DNA from: Apus apus
Lineage: Eukaryota > Chordata > Aves > Apodiformes > Apodidae
Assembly (NCBI RefSeq): GCF_020740795.1
Contig: NC_067286.1
Span: forward strand, 14,394,633-14,458,632
Reading direction: 5' to 3'
DNA: 64,000 nt
Below are positions 38,815-52,636 of the stretch, in pieces. Every line of letters starts with the position of its first letter. The first letter of the stretch is position 1. A program made the translations under genes and the position numbers. Below the pieces are notes generated by a model. It was not told the DNA's origin and did not search any database. It was given only the letters and a program-made list of their open reading frames with translations.

Positions 38815-41800
38815 CCACCTAAACAGAAGTTGGTTTGGGGCAGGATTGCGGATTGCCAAGAGCTGTCCAAGCACATGTGGCACTTCCCCTGTGGAGGCCC
38901 ACGGCCTCCCTGGCTCTCACAACAGCTGCACAGCAGCAAGGAGCCTCTCCCGAGGGCGGCCCATGTTTAGAGCTGCTGTTTCAGCCTTAGCCTTGGGGTT
39001 CTAAAAAAAGGTTTGTAGAAGCTATTCACTCTGACCAAAAGCCTGCCTGCTTCACTGAAGGCTGGGATGTAAAAGCCACAAGGCACTACACTGCCCTCTG
39101 AGGTGAGAGTTGCTTCCAGCTAACAAGGTGTTAGGATGAAAAGAACAATTTGCTTCAGATTGGTTGCTTTGGATCAGACCCTAAAGACCTTAAATTATAT
39201 ACAGAACAAGGTGGTGAGGGGATAAGAGCAGCACAGAAATTAAAGTATACAGGCAGAAGGAGGTGGTATAAACCAATTCTAAGAAGGCAGTGGAAAGAGA
39301 CTGTGTCATGTCTCCCACATGCATGTTTGGAATGTCATCACAATTATTAACTATGGTGCAGGGTCCCATAGCTCAGTAGTACTCATCAATTCACACATTT
39401 AGAAAAGAGAAATTACTCCCAGTAATGGATATCTCTAAGAAAAACCCATGCCCAAACACCCCAAAGGCCTTCTGGTATGAAGCCTACTTAAGCCCCCCTC
39501 TTGGATGCTGGATCTCCCTCCTTGGGAAAGAAACCTGGATGCTGAAGGCATGACCCTGGTATGAGGCACTGGGGAACTGCAGGCTCAAGTGTTCCATAAA
39601 AAGCACTTGCCTTAGCCTTAAGGTTAAATTGTAGTGTTAACCATTACTGTTACAGAGTGTAGATATGGTTTTGAGGTAACAGTTTGTTACTAACTACAAG
39701 TTACTAATACCAGTTTTTTAATGGCAGAAGTTTAAAGACACTTATACTTGAGGGAAGTGCGGGTGGAAACAGCAAGATAGCAGTTTATGGTAATATTAGT
39801 CTGACCAAGGCTTCTGGACCTGTCTGAACACCTCTGAGATGCAGAATAAATCCCTGGTTTGCAGTGCAGCAACATGGTGCTGCCAATCCACTCTGAAGTC
39901 AGAGTACAGACATTAGTTAGCCCACTTCAAAGAAAAGCAAATGTTTCTATTTCTGCTCCAAGTTGTGCAACAGGCTGCTCCTCAGCAGAGAATCTGAGTA
40001 ATTTGTCCTGAAGTCACAAGCTGGCCACCCACCACGCAGGTCTCCTACCTGCTGCTCCACACCAAGGCACACCCTGTGTGCAGGACACCAGCACAGACAC
40101 CTGCCACCCCTGTGATTTGTGACCCAACTGACAAAGACAGCCTAAGCCACTGTTTACAACACGGTGTCACTTTTGGCTGTGTGTGTTCCAGCTGCTCTTG
40201 TTGGGAGCACTTTCCTTACCCATGCAGATCAAAGGCTGCACCAACACAAACACTTCAGTTTTACAAGTCAGTCAGCTGAGCACTTTCATGAAGGTGTGCC
40301 CGATGCTCCTTAACATTTCTCTCACCATGCCTAAAATTGGCATCAGGTTGTGCAAGGATTAAGATCAGGTAGACAGGAACTACCGGCCTCTATGCTGGCA
40401 CCAGAGAAGAAGGTGATTTTAAGGGAGACATAGCAACTGTTTGCATGCACATACAGGAACTAGCTATAGTTCTTACTTGGCTTTCTGTAGTGGACCAATG
40501 CAAACCAACTTCTGTTTTTAACTACCTAATCAGATGCAGGGACTACTTCAAGATCTAGATACACATCCTCATGGCATACAACAGAGGGCTTCAAGTGGTA
40601 CTGTAAAGAAATCCTTCATGCTTCTTAACTACACCCTTTTAATATTAGAACAACTGATCTTGCACAAAGATCCAGCATAAAGATCTTGTTAAGCAAGAAG
40701 CAGTGATGCACAAGCAATGGGGTCATTGATAAGGCTGAAATGAATGCAACAAAAGTCAAAGTTTCCTGCACCATTCTTTTGCTGGTGACTTCTAACTTCA
40801 AAGTTTTACAAGTAATAAGACAACCAGTTCCACATTTGACTATTTCACTTTGAAATGAATGTAGCCTAGGCTTAGCTGTTTTTTTTCCACATGTATCTGG
40901 GAGAGATATACTTACATCAAGAGATTTTTCCTCCTCCTCTTCCCCTCACTTAACAGCTCTTGAGTTTGTGTGGCCCCTCTATGGCAGTGTATTGTTTGTG
41001 CTTTTTGTAAGACCCTACTTTAAAGTATGACATGTTTACCTAAGAGGCGTTGATGGCTTACACAGGCTTTGGCTCAGTAGGGCATTTGGGATGGTGTCAC
41101 AGAGGAATGCTCTCCCCTGATTTATGAGCATGTTATAGTTATTCAGGTGGAGTGGCAGGACCTGGCAGTAAGCACCATCATACAGATCAAATGTGTTTTA
41201 AGTTCATAGATCAGGCTGAAGTGCTGCCAATCGCCACAGGGTTGTGACAGTGGAAACTAAGCCCTCTATTTTTAAAAGGAAAGCAGTCTCTGAAGACAAG
41301 GAGCTGCCTTCCTCCCTAAGCCTTACTAACCAAAATCTTGCATTGTTCTTATGAACCCTGTTCTGCAATTTGATCATGGCGTATGTGCAGATTCAGAGAC
41401 AGATGCTTATACTAGCCTACAAGTTTGATTTACTACACCATTCTTTTAGTAAGACAAGTCTGATTCACTTGTCTGTTTCCAGATATTTCTGTAACTACTT
41501 GAAGAAATTCCTTCAACTCTTTGCCCTTAAGTCTGCTTTATTTATAATGGGTACAAGTTGAAGAGATGTTCTTCAGACACATGTAACTGAAGTTTTCATC
41601 TTTATGTCCGTAACCCCCTGTAGAAAACAAGCTTTGAGGCATCACCTGCTTCCCCAGCAGCCAAGCCCCACACCTAGTGTTTGGCTGGATCCTTTGACAC
41701 CATGTGTTCCTTTAATGTCCTCAGCTTTCAATGAAATAAGTTCCCCTTGTTTCCTTCATAGTCTGGGTAGCTTTGCTGCTTGTTCACATCTGTAGTTTGT

Positions 41801-44212
41801 ACCTTTAATTAAGAAGTGCTTCAGTTTTTACCTTAAGCTGTTACACTTTCCTCTGATATTATCGGTTTGGCAACACAACTCTGTAAACCTGTTCTCATAT
41901 AAAAGCCTATGCTGAACCAACACACCTCCAGGAGTATATCATGAACAAGCTTTCACTAGCAGGTTTTGCTGTCTTGACCTACTCAAAAGTCCTGTAAACT
42001 TGCAATGAAGGCTGACCCACACCTCAACACATTAGGGTCAATAAACAGAATCAGAATTCAGCTCAAAAAAAACAGAAGACACAACCAGAAATGGGCTGAT
42101 GCACAGTTCTGTACACAGCAGTTACATCAGCTGATAACTTGCCTGTGGCACGTGACTTGAACCATTTCACCCAGGTTTCCAGATGAGCAGTTCACGTTTA
42201 CACAAATAAAGGACCATTTACTTCACCACAGATACCAATTTGGCAACAGAGGGAAATGCCAACATAGTCAAAACCTGGAAGAAGCTAACTACTTTCAACA
42301 GACTCATGATGCAAGAGCCAGGAGAAAAACCAAAGTGTCAGTGCCTTGGAGCATACCTGACTGCTCTTCTGTAAGACCATCTTTTATAGAGCAGATTTCA
42401 GAACTTACTTTTAACTTCCCGTTCATCAGCTACAACTCCAGAACACTAGATCAAGCTTCAAGGGTCAGTTACATAGATTATAAGCATAGTAAAAGGCATG
42501 TTGTCTTATTTCCTTAAACGCAAAAAAAACACAAAACCCACAACTCCAAACAATAACCCCCACCTCAGCCATAATGCCATTTCATCCTTTAGAAACTACC
42601 TTGTACTCATTGATTATCACTATAAAATACCTTTCAGATGCTCCTGGTTGCTCTGTAAAAAGCTCCAGATCAGCAGGGTTCACTTCAGCTAGTGCACCTT
42701 CCCCAAGCCTCAGTCTTCCCAACTGCTTTTCCCAGGAGGCTGCTGTATCTCTCCCATCCACCCACCTCCTCTTCCCTTGGTCACAGCAACCCTGGCCAAG
42801 CCCACACCTGCAGCCAGCTCAGCAGGGAAGGCTGGGGCTGCACCTGGGTGCAGTGATCTCATACTGCACAAAACAACCCATGGAGCAGCAATGTCTCACC
42901 TCTTTGCAAAAAGCACTCAAGCAAAGTTCTGTTCCCTGATCTGTCCATTCTCCTTAACAATTACAGTCCCAGACTTAGAACTGATTGAGATACGAAACAC
43001 CAAGTCTGGACACTGCCTCAGACTGGTTTCCAGGTGGACAAGGTTCAGGTGAACCTAATCTCTGAGACAGCTGGGAGAGGAGAATAAAAGGAGTCACCTG
43101 TAGCTATGTTAATTGGAAGTAACTTTCCTCTCTATGGGATAGGACTGGACTAATTGACTATGTCTGCTGTCTTTGCTCAATGCACAATAACCACAGACAA
43201 TGGAAAAGCCAACAGCAACGTTTTTTTGTTTGAGGAGGTTTTTTTGGTCTGCTTAGGACTTTGCACATTAGCATAGAAAAAAATGAATATACATACAGTT
43301 GCTTTTTTTTTTTCTTAAAGCAATAAGTTCAGGGGTAATGATCCTCCAGTTTTGCTACTATTGTCTTCTTACCTTGCTACGTTTTTTTGTGCCAATACTA
43401 GCTGTGATACAACTAAGAACAAGTAAATGTGCAAAATACAAGCTTGATTATTACCTCAAAATATTCTACTGGGAACAAGAGTTTAACTCTTAAACTGAAA
43501 TTATTTTGATCTTTCTGACCCTCCCTCCCTGACCCTCCTTCTCCCCATGGAAAACATCAAGAGAGGTTGATTCTGCTTTTGATCTGCAGAAAATTGAAAT
43601 TCAAAAGAAAACTCAAGTTTGAATCCCTGCAATTGAATATTCTAAATACTACTTACCAACAGAGTAAAAGGGTAATCAAAGACTTGAGGTCAATGAGTAA
43701 GCATCTATTTTCTTGAATAATCACAGAATTCCAATGTTACTTTAATTCTGAAATTCTTCAAGAGTCATGTATGGAGTTATACAACTTTCTCTTTACAACT
43801 TTTTGTAATGATTTATAGGAGGAGCCTGAACTACAGGAAAGAACCACATGAACTACTTTTATTAGCTACCATTTAAGAAAATCCTTAAAACCAGACAAGC
43901 AATTTAACTGCAGTTATGATGGCACTGAAAAGTTACTATGGAATATACTTGTAGCTGAAATAGGCTTAAAAATAATAATAAAAAAGGACTACATGTAGCT
44001 GTATTACTTACTTTGCAATTGTTTCACACCAGCACACACTCAGATCTACTGAATACCAGATAAACTGCTTACAAAGCAAGCTCCAATAAAAAGTTCTTCA
44101 TTTACATGGAATTCAAGGCACTATGAATTACACAGGAAAATACACCCTCTGTGAATAGTTTCATTAAGCTTTTTACTTTAATAAAAGTATTACCACACTA
44201 CCACAGACATAC
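38815..44212. other. No gene recognised
   Basis: Unique-looking non-coding DNA on both strands. Frames are short, have no domain signature and are unsupported by convincing splice context. No CpG island was seen. Confidence 0.55.
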
Positions 44213-44715
44213 TGGTTGGCATGGACCTCCAGTGGTCTCTAGTCCAGTGATTAGAGAGCCATGCTAAATCAAGTTGCTCAGGGCTTGTACAGTCAAATTC
44301 TAAGCATCTCCAAGGACAGAAATGCCACATCCTCTCTGGGCCTCTGCTCCAAAGCCTAGCATGCTCTCCAGGAATATTTTTTCTAGCATTTACCTGGAAT
44401 TTTCCTTGCTTCAACTTGAGCCTCTTGCCTCTCATCCTGTCCAAGCCAAGTCTGACCCTATCTTCTATGCACTCTCTCAGCGGGTAGCTGTGGCCAGTGA
44501 GAGGTAACACCTCTCCATGCCGTACAATCTCAGTTCTCTTCTGGTGTATCACAGGCTCCAGCCCCTCACCTGGATGGTCTGTTCCAGTGTGACAATCTCT
44601 CTCTTTATAGGGGAGACAAAAACTGGACACAAAGCTTCAGATGCCATCTCTCATGATGCTGTGCAGCAAGAAATAACCACTCTGCTTGATCTGCTGCTCC
44701 AGCACAGGATGTTGC
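44213..44715 (-). mobile_element. Old CR1 fragment, reverse orientation
   Basis: In reverse, the order of blocks follows CR1: catggacctccagtggtct, gttgctcagggcttgtaca, gaatatctccaagg-like sequence, a gggcctctgctcc region, then aaaactggacacaaagcttc and gatctgctgctccagcacag. These correspond to the end of the second CR1 frame and the sequence before the 3' untranslated part. The minus-strand frame of about 146 codons in 44190-44630 is a chance survival of this old element and not a host gene. Divergence is clearly higher than in the 10.9-12.5 kb copy. Confidence 0.85.
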
Positions 44716-47700
44716 ACCAAAGATAAGGCAACCGATTGAGAACTATTTGTATGGGAAATTTTATCTGTAAAAGTGGCCAGAGAAAACAGAATGTCCAAAC
44801 AGATCATTGTGTTTGAGTATTAGGCTACATAATTAGAGAGTATGTACATAGATGTTTCCCTTTATTTCTAGTAATTAATGAGCGTGCAAATTGATGGGTT
44901 TTTAAATGAAATAGTGTCCCCAAACCTGAGGTTTATTCAATCAAAAACTCACTTTCCCTTTTAGAAAACATTCATAAGTAGTGATATACTATTTTTTTCT
45001 TAGTATGAAAGGGAATGCAATAGTCTGCCTGGCACATCAGACAGCAGTTCCCATAAAAATGTCTCTGTGCATTATGTAGGTTACATTACATCAGACAGAT
45101 CTAAAAGCTGAACGATTTTGTGAGACCTGGTGAGGCTGTTCCTCCCTCAGGACTCACAAGTGATCTCTGCTTGTTCCACTCACATTCACCAGAGGGTGCT
45201 TGTGTGGTACAAGGCCAGGCTGTATAAACCTGGCTGGCAATCCTATTTTGGGTCTAGGTTGTGGGAAAGGAAATAAAAGTTTACTTTTTTTCATCTACTG
45301 AAAAGCTTTTAGCTCCTTTCAGATTTATCATAACAATACACTTAAGGGATAATCTAATGCTGGCTTAAACCTGTGTTCAGTACAGACTGCTAAAAATGCC
45401 TGTGTCAATTTGATACACTACACTGACGTCTTGCACCTTTCTGTATCTGTTTCATTCCCCTATGGTGGATGAAATTCAAAGGTATTACACAAAGTAATAG
45501 CTAGCCCCAAGTGACACAGCTAAACTTACAAATCTGGATGTACAATGAACATGAGGTAGTCAAAGCTAATTAATTGCTCTGTATCCATCATCATTCTGCC
45601 ATTACAAAGTTCCTTCCCCTTCGTCTCCAGGGCTTTTTTCCTTCACTCTACCATTTCTGACCTCTTTCCACTCATGTCCAAAGCTCTAAGACTCTTACAT
45701 GAACATAAGCTTCTTCCCCAGGCCTACTGGCATGATTTCTATGCATGTTTGTCTGAATTTCTTGCTGTTTTCTTACAAAGGTTGTGTATCTTGAACTGAG
45801 TTCTACAGATCTGAATTGAACATAGGTCCTCAGTGCCTTCTGGACATGGGTCTGTAGATGTTCGCTGCTCCTACTTCACTCTCCAAGACCTGTTCTGAAA
45901 GTCAGCAGAGACAGGAGCATGGTGCTGTAACTTACCTTCTCTCAGTAGCTCCTCTCCTCCTGTTTCAGTGGAGGGATGACAAGGTAGGGAGCAGACTTGA
46001 GCCTTCCTCACACCCCTCTCCTTTCCGAGCACAGGCCTGGGCACACCCGCAGAGGCACCACACTAACTGCCAGCTGGCACTGTCTGTCTCCCAGCAGCAA
46101 GGCACTAATAACCATTAACAAAATGCTATACAGTTCCAATATGATGTCAGTGGTATTAACCTCTGTCATTCCTGTATCAGTTCTAGTGAATGACTGCTTT
46201 TTTTTTCTTTAAAACTTACCTTTGAAATATCCCATGACGCTAAAGCCAACAGCAGCTAATTAGAATAGTTCTTATTTTCCAATTTTGAAAATGAACTACC
46301 AGTTATCACTAGTGACTATGTTGAGCAACAGCTTAATTTATTTCATTCATGACTTTTTACCAAGATTTAAAAAAAACAAACCAAAAAAATAAAGCAAAGC
46401 CTTCATACCCTACAGACTTTGAGCAGCTTTTGGGAGGTACTAAGGATTTGCCACCTACTAGAGAAAATAGGTGCAGGAAATCTGGGAGTTTTCTGGAAAT
46501 GACAGTTCATGAGCAAATAACTCTGAACTGGTGTGTTGTAGCAAATCTGCTACTGCTTTTAGGAGTATAAATATATTTTCTTAGTTCAAACTAGTAATCA
46601 GAACACAAAGAATTATTTTAAAATGGCATAATCATAAAGTCTCTTACAAACTTACAGTATCTAGGTACACATTGCTTCCCAGCTCAAAACAAAATAAATG
46701 CCAACACTATAAACAGATAAGATAAGGTCTGTAGGAAGAGAGAGTTAGTATAATTTATTATAGTAATAAAGGTGACTGGAACAAGATACAGTTTTCTATG
46801 TATTCAATCACATCTATATTCTTAGATCATTAATAGGAACAGCCCTGTTGAATTTCACTGTGATAATTCAGGGTCAATATGTCTTTATTTTAAAGACTGC
46901 TGCATTTTCAGGACTGTCCTTTTCTTTTGTGTAGTTAAAGATGAAGAAGGTCATACTGCCATTGATGATATACTTTGTTATTTACGGGCAAACTCCAAGA
47001 TGTGAGATATGCCTAACCTAAACTCTGGTTAAGTACACCTAATCCTCCTATCTCTTACAATGCTTTAAGATGTTCATTTTATAGTAGTGAAATCTTGGTT
47101 CTAGAAAATAGGATGGGGCCATCAGATAAATGTCTGCATGGCAAACTAGTCCTGACCATCTCTGAATCTATGCTCATGCCTGACAGCTATCACATTTAAT
47201 GTATTTACAGGGAGTGGATGTGCAAGACCAGATGGAATGGGAATGCTTTATACTCCCATGCACTGTATCAGCCAGTTGTTTCTTCAACTTGGGTTCAATG
47301 TCGTTTGTTTGTTGTTTTTGTTTTTAAAAAAAGAAGCTTTACCTCTCCAAAACACCCAAGAATTTCATGTGATGTAGACCTTCAATTCAAAAACTGAAAG
47401 AGGATATAGATTTGCCTCTTTTGGTTCCTGTGTGTAGAACAGCTAGTCCCAGTGGAAAAAAAAGGAAAGGATGAACCCATCTTCTCCAAGAATGACACAG
47501 CAACAAGGGATACTGCTATCAAAAGCAAAGTCCACTCTGTACCAGCTCAGTACAAATCTCCACCAACAAGGAGCATTTCAGGGTGACTGAGTTGCAGGCA
47601 CAGCACAGGCACTGCGCTTGTGTGGAAGCAGATGACAGGAGGGAAAGGATGCAACATTTGCACTTCTTCAGCCCTGTTTCAGAACTCATGAGAAACTGTT

Positions 47701-49145
47701 GCTTCAGGCTAAATCAGGTCTTAAGAGACACCCTCTATCAGGCAGTGAACCAGCCAGCAGCAGCTCGGTGAGAGGCAAACTTCGCATCCCTGTGAAAATG
47801 GCAGAACACAGATTAACGTAAACCCAGGCCCTTTCTAAGAAAAGACAGTAAGAGAGAGTGAGGGGCAAGATTTGTACAACTGTACCAGTGTTGTCTTCCT
47901 TGTTCAGTGGAGAAACGGAGAAGTAGATTCCACGTGTCCACCCCTCCCCTCATCACAGCAGTCGGTAGAAGCAGTAAGGAGAAGGGGTTTTCTGCAAAGC
48001 CTGTGCCTTTGAGGCAGCAAAAGGGCAAGATCTCAGTTTTACAACTCTTGGCCCCAACACAATTTACCATTTACAAACTAATCCTCCTCCGTTCGACAGC
48101 ACAAGTCCTGCTAAAGCTCTCATGTCCACTTCTCTGATTCTTCATTGTCCACGCTGACAGAGAGAACCCGAAGACCTAATCGGTGTGTAATCCAATCGCT
48201 GTCCAGGCTGTGTCACAGCACAATGCTCTGCTTGTAGTGCCATGGGTTAAGTCAGCCAGCTACTGTTATGTACCACAGCAGGTGTGAAGAATGTCGCTCC
48301 CTCTAACTGTAAGTTACCACTCTGTCAAGGTCTGTTTCTGATGCTACTTTCACTCACCACTTAATGAATGTTCTTCCTACTGGCAGCAAACTCATTGTCA
48401 ACTGGATGGTAAAAGGGCACTTTCAGTATTTTTAACCCTGGACTGGGAATTCCTGCATGGCATAACATGGGCCTCATACAAAGTAAAATCCTCTGTTCTC
48501 CAGATCCCCAAAACACAGAGACCTGCTAAAAAGCTCTTTATTTCCCTAATCCAGCAATTAATAAATTATTACTTACTACACATTAAGTGCTCCACTCTGC
48601 TATTCCTCACCAAACAGCACACTGAACATTGCCACACACCTTTTCATAATGGCTTAAATCTGCAAAGCACCTTGGTACCTAATTACACTTAAATCAGCAA
48701 GAGACAGGCACATAAATAAATCCTTATCCAGATGTAGGTGGTAAAAATACCTGGAAGTCAAAATTAAATGTGCTGCCACTCTTAAATACAGATCTCAGGC
48801 CACTCTGAAAATGGCACTTATTTTGTTGGTTGGTTTTTAATGACTACTACTACTTTTGGAGTAGAAAGCTTCACTTCTGTTTTTCTTGAGTGACACCACA
48901 GTGCAAAGAAGCTGAGGAAGAGAAGTACAGAGGAAGAAGGCAACATGACACAAGACCTGCCAGTTCATCACGAGCGAAGCAGAATGGGTTTGTGTATCAC
49001 CCAGCCATGCTACCCAGCAGATAAGAGACAGTGGGGAACTATTGCTGATAAACCCACAGCAGCACAAGTGGACTGTAATTTACTGAAAGTGGTAAAAACA
49101 TAGGTACAGTAAACAGGAGCACATCAGAGGATGTTCTTCCCCTCG
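44716..49145. other. No gene recognised
   Basis: Unique non-coding DNA. A minus-strand AAG|GTAAGT donor match faces 46216 and a GTG|GTGAGT match faces 48354; neither has a persuasive acceptor and frame. Nothing else can be supported. Confidence 0.5.
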
Positions 49146-49490
49146 CACAGATGTACATCACACACTTTCAATAGCCATGTGTGATGCTTCTTTCCATGTA
49201 TAACAGTGACATGTCAAATCCGTATCAGTGACATGAGCACAGGATGAGAAGAGAAACCTGCACAGATGTACATCACACACTTTTAATAGCCATGTGTGAT
49301 GCTTCTTTCCATGTATAACAGTGACATGTCAAATCCGTATCAGTGACATGAGCACAGGATGAGAAGAGAAACCTGCACAGATGTACATCACACACTTTTA
49401 ATAGCCATGTGTGATGCTTCTTTCCATGTATAACAGTGACATGTCAAATGCGTATCAGTGACATAAGCACAGAATGAGAAGAGAAACCTA
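49146..49490. repeat. Three tandem copies of a 115-bp unit
   Basis: Units start at 49146, 49261 and 49376 with exactly 115 bases each and no spacer. Copies 1 and 2 differ by a single base that I can see (ctttcaatag versus cttttaatag). Copy 3 has a few more changes near its right end (aaatgcg, acataagc, agaatgag). Each unit contains a perfect 9-bp inverted repeat, CATCACACA with TGTGTGATG, separated by 13 bases. The near identity means the array formed recently. Confidence 0.97.
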
Positions 49491-51017
49491 CTATTTCTAA
49501 TGCAGCTACTTCCTTACCAGCCTTGAGAATTTCATACAGGTAGAGTTTCTGATGCTACTTCTCTAATTCCTTAATTTTCATGTGGAAGCAATACAAATAG
49601 GAGAAATACCTGATAGAAGAGCTACACTGGGACAGAAATTGTACAGGTCTGTACTTACAGGAGCAGTTTTTCATCTGAAAGAACAACTGAAGTAAGCTGG
49701 ATAACCTGATCAATCCAAGATGAGGATAAACCAAAATGGAAACAATTTCCCTGCCACCACATAGTTGGCCTTAAATCAATATATTTGGCTATCCAGATTA
49801 TGTCTGTGTAACTCTATACAAGAATTATGGTTAACAATCTTACCTAATCCTGTAAAGGGATGAAATATTTTTGTCACACTTTCAAATCCTGGGAAGGCAG
49901 TAAAGAGTTGAAGAAAGGCAGTCCAGCTTCTTACCACTTGCTACAGAAAAGGTCATAATATTCATTATTCAAAATATGCACTAGACATCTGCATTTACAG
50001 TGTCTAACAAGTCTTGCTTAGTGCTACAGCCAAGCTGCTAATTTCACCCATAGTCATCTACTATCATCATTGCCGGCTGATTTCCAAACATGGCCAGACA
50101 CCCGTTTGTATGGCAGGAGTCATGAGACATTCTTGCATCCTGAATCAGGATTTAGTCATGCCATGTGCCAAGCCCTAGAAGCACGCAGAGCATTTGCAAC
50201 TGAGCACCTGTGGAAATCCCATTTCCTGATATAGAGAGGCCTCCAATATTCATGTTTTTCTTCTGCTCCTAGGCCATGCTATAATGAAATATGGCCCAAA
50301 TAATCCTTTTATAGCTAAGCGGGGAAATGGCCTTGCTTATCATTTACCCCTACTATGGAGGTTCAGTGGTGAGCAATCAGCAAAGACACACAGGATGAAG
50401 AGCCTGGCTGATGGGATATGACCCAAACCATGCCCAGGGTAGAAATACAAAGTGGACATGCAGGTTATTAGAGAAACTGGAAGGAGTCTGGTAACTTTAT
50501 TGAGTATAAGTAAGATGAGAGGAACCGAAGGACTCACATTATATTTGATGTTAACACTGACAGTGACATAAGCAGACATAGCCCAAAGAGGGACCAGTGC
50601 AAGTTTATGGAAAGGGAAGCTAGGAAGGCTGTTGCTGGGAGCATGTGAATAATCAGGGAGTGCAGGACTGCACAGAGACCTCTCCCAGGTCAGTGAGAAC
50701 AGTCCAAGGGGAATAAATTAAAGGCAGGCTGGAAAGAACTTAGAAGAGGTCAGAAATGGGAATTACTTTGAACAGCTTATACTGTAAGACTCCCTGATCT
50801 GCAAGACAATCCCAGAGTACCTCCTATTGCAGGTCTGGGTTGCCCTTACTCTAAGCTGTCTTCTTCTCTTTAAAGGCCATGATTCCCTTTCCTTGAGAAA
50901 CCTGCATCCTTATCCTGTTCCCTTCACCCTAAACCAGGGTTGCTGCTGCATTACCTCTGACATGGACTATCTGTGCCCCCTCCTCAGACTCTGGCTGTTA
51001 CTTCCCAGCCATCCACA
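49491..51017. other. Non-coding DNA, possible conserved element near 50.2-50.3 kb
   Basis: No gene was recognised. The stretch 50190-50340 has AT-rich homeobox-like words (ataatgaaatatgg, caaataatcc) and a retained CpG (taagcgggg), the style of a conserved non-coding element. This is a visual impression only. Confidence 0.4.
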
Positions 51018-51193
51018 TGACAGAGCACTGGAACAGGCTGCCCAGAGAGGTTGTGGAGTCTCCTTCACTGGAGACATTTAAAACCCGCCTGGATGCATTC
51101 CTGTGTGATGTACTCTAGGTGACCCTGCTCTGGCAGGGGGGTTGGACTAGATGATCTTTCGAGGTCCCTTACAACCCCTAGGATTCTATGATC
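51018..51193 (+). mobile_element. CR1 3' fragment
   Basis: It starts in the last CR1 codons (gagcactggaacaggctgcc, ctggagacatttaaaaccc, ctggatgcattcctgtgtga), then the stop and 3' untranslated region (ggtgaccctgctctggcagg, ggactagatgatctttcgag), ending at ggattctatgatc. It shares diagnostic positions with the tails at 12.4 and 13.5 kb. It is 5'-truncated to about 175 bases. Confidence 0.95.
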
Positions 51194-52617
51194 TCTATAT
51201 GCCCCCACATTGTCTCCTCACCCTCCATTTCCCTGACGCTGTTCCCTGTGGCTGCTTCATAACCACAGATTATCTCTGCTTTCTTTTCCTTCCTTTGCTG
51301 CTGGCTTTGGCAGTGTGAGTCTGAATCTCAAGCTATCATACGTAGCAGCCTATTAGCCTGTACAGTTCCATACACTGGATCTGGAAACCAACATCCAGTC
51401 CAAACACTGCTACCAGCCCTCAAAACTATTCACACACCACCATGTATCATATCTTCAACTGACAATATAGGTTTGACAGTTTAGAGATCAACCATTTGTC
51501 ATGGCCCATCTGGTCTTTAGTGGCCCCTCAGCCTCATTTTGGGAACGACTGTCCATTGTGGTGCTGTGCAGGCTCAGTGCATGCAGAATGACAGCCAGTA
51601 CTTCCCATTTCCCCAATTAATTGCTAGAACAACTTTGGTCTGCTAAATGCTCGGCATAAAATCAGGTCTCTGTGGCATACTCTCTTCCTTATTGCTGTTC
51701 AGCACTTCCTCTGGGTACTTCAGGGGATCTCCCCCTCGTCTTGGCCATTACACTGTACATTCAAACAGCTGCTAGGGCTGGATGAAGCACCTGCTCTCAG
51801 CAACAGCAGCTGGAGTTCATTTTGGGTCCAAAGGGCTGAGGCCAAGCAGGCTGACCGCATGTGCACTAATCCAGTATCATCACCAACTCCACCAACAACA
51901 GGTGCCTCTTTGAAGAGGGAGGGAAAAACTATTTGAGGAGGAATCAGAGCTTTATAAAGGACATTATGGGCCAAGTCCTCAGCTGGTACATGCTCCGTTA
52001 AAGCATGTACTCTCTTGAAGTTATACGAGTTAAAGATCTGGCCCACTCTCAATGCTGCTTTTCTTCTCTTCTTGGTACTCCTAAGGATTTTTCACCTTCT
52101 CTTTTTGCTCTGCACTGATCTTCCCTTAAAAAAAAAAGGATAATAAACCTTCTTGACCCTTGCTTCAGACTAAATACCTACAAGTCATAAACTACATATA
52201 CTAGACTTCAACATCCTCCTCTACATAGGTAAGACAAACTTACTGTTGCCTGACAAGATGTGTCCCTCAGTCCTGCTTGAGTCCTGGTACACAGATCATG
52301 CATCAACAGGAGCAAGGGTGATCCCATTCTGGAACAAATAAAATAAAATTATGTCAAGGTCCCTAAATAAAAGTTTTTCAGCATAGTCATCATAAGAATC
52401 TCCATGCACTTGCTCAGCCCAGTGGTCCACATAGCCCAGTGCATTATTTCAGTGTATGGCCACAATAAAATGACATGGGGACAGCACACAAAAACCCTGT
52501 CAGAAACACCTAATGGCCAAACTGGCTGCAAGGAAAATTTTCTTCTTATCTCATTTTGCTACAAGTTGGTTTAAGATTCAATGCACACAAATATTTTTTT
52601 TTAAGTCCCTCTTAGTG
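51194..52617. other. No gene recognised
   Basis: Minus-strand 51720-52052 is open for 110 codons, but its translation shows no family I recognise and no flanking splice context. It is most likely chance or a decayed repeat. Confidence 0.5.
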
Positions 52618-52636
52618 TGTCACACACACACACACC
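52618..52636. repeat. (CA)n microsatellite
   Basis: About eight CA units directly abutting the left edge of the LTR-like block. Confidence 0.9.

Noticed and set aside
44190-44630. Minus-strand frame of 146 codons
   Set aside because: It is explained as an old reverse CR1 fragment, since its DNA follows CR1 block order.
51720-52052. Minus-strand frame of 110 codons
   Set aside because: No domain or splice support; probably chance or a decayed repeat.
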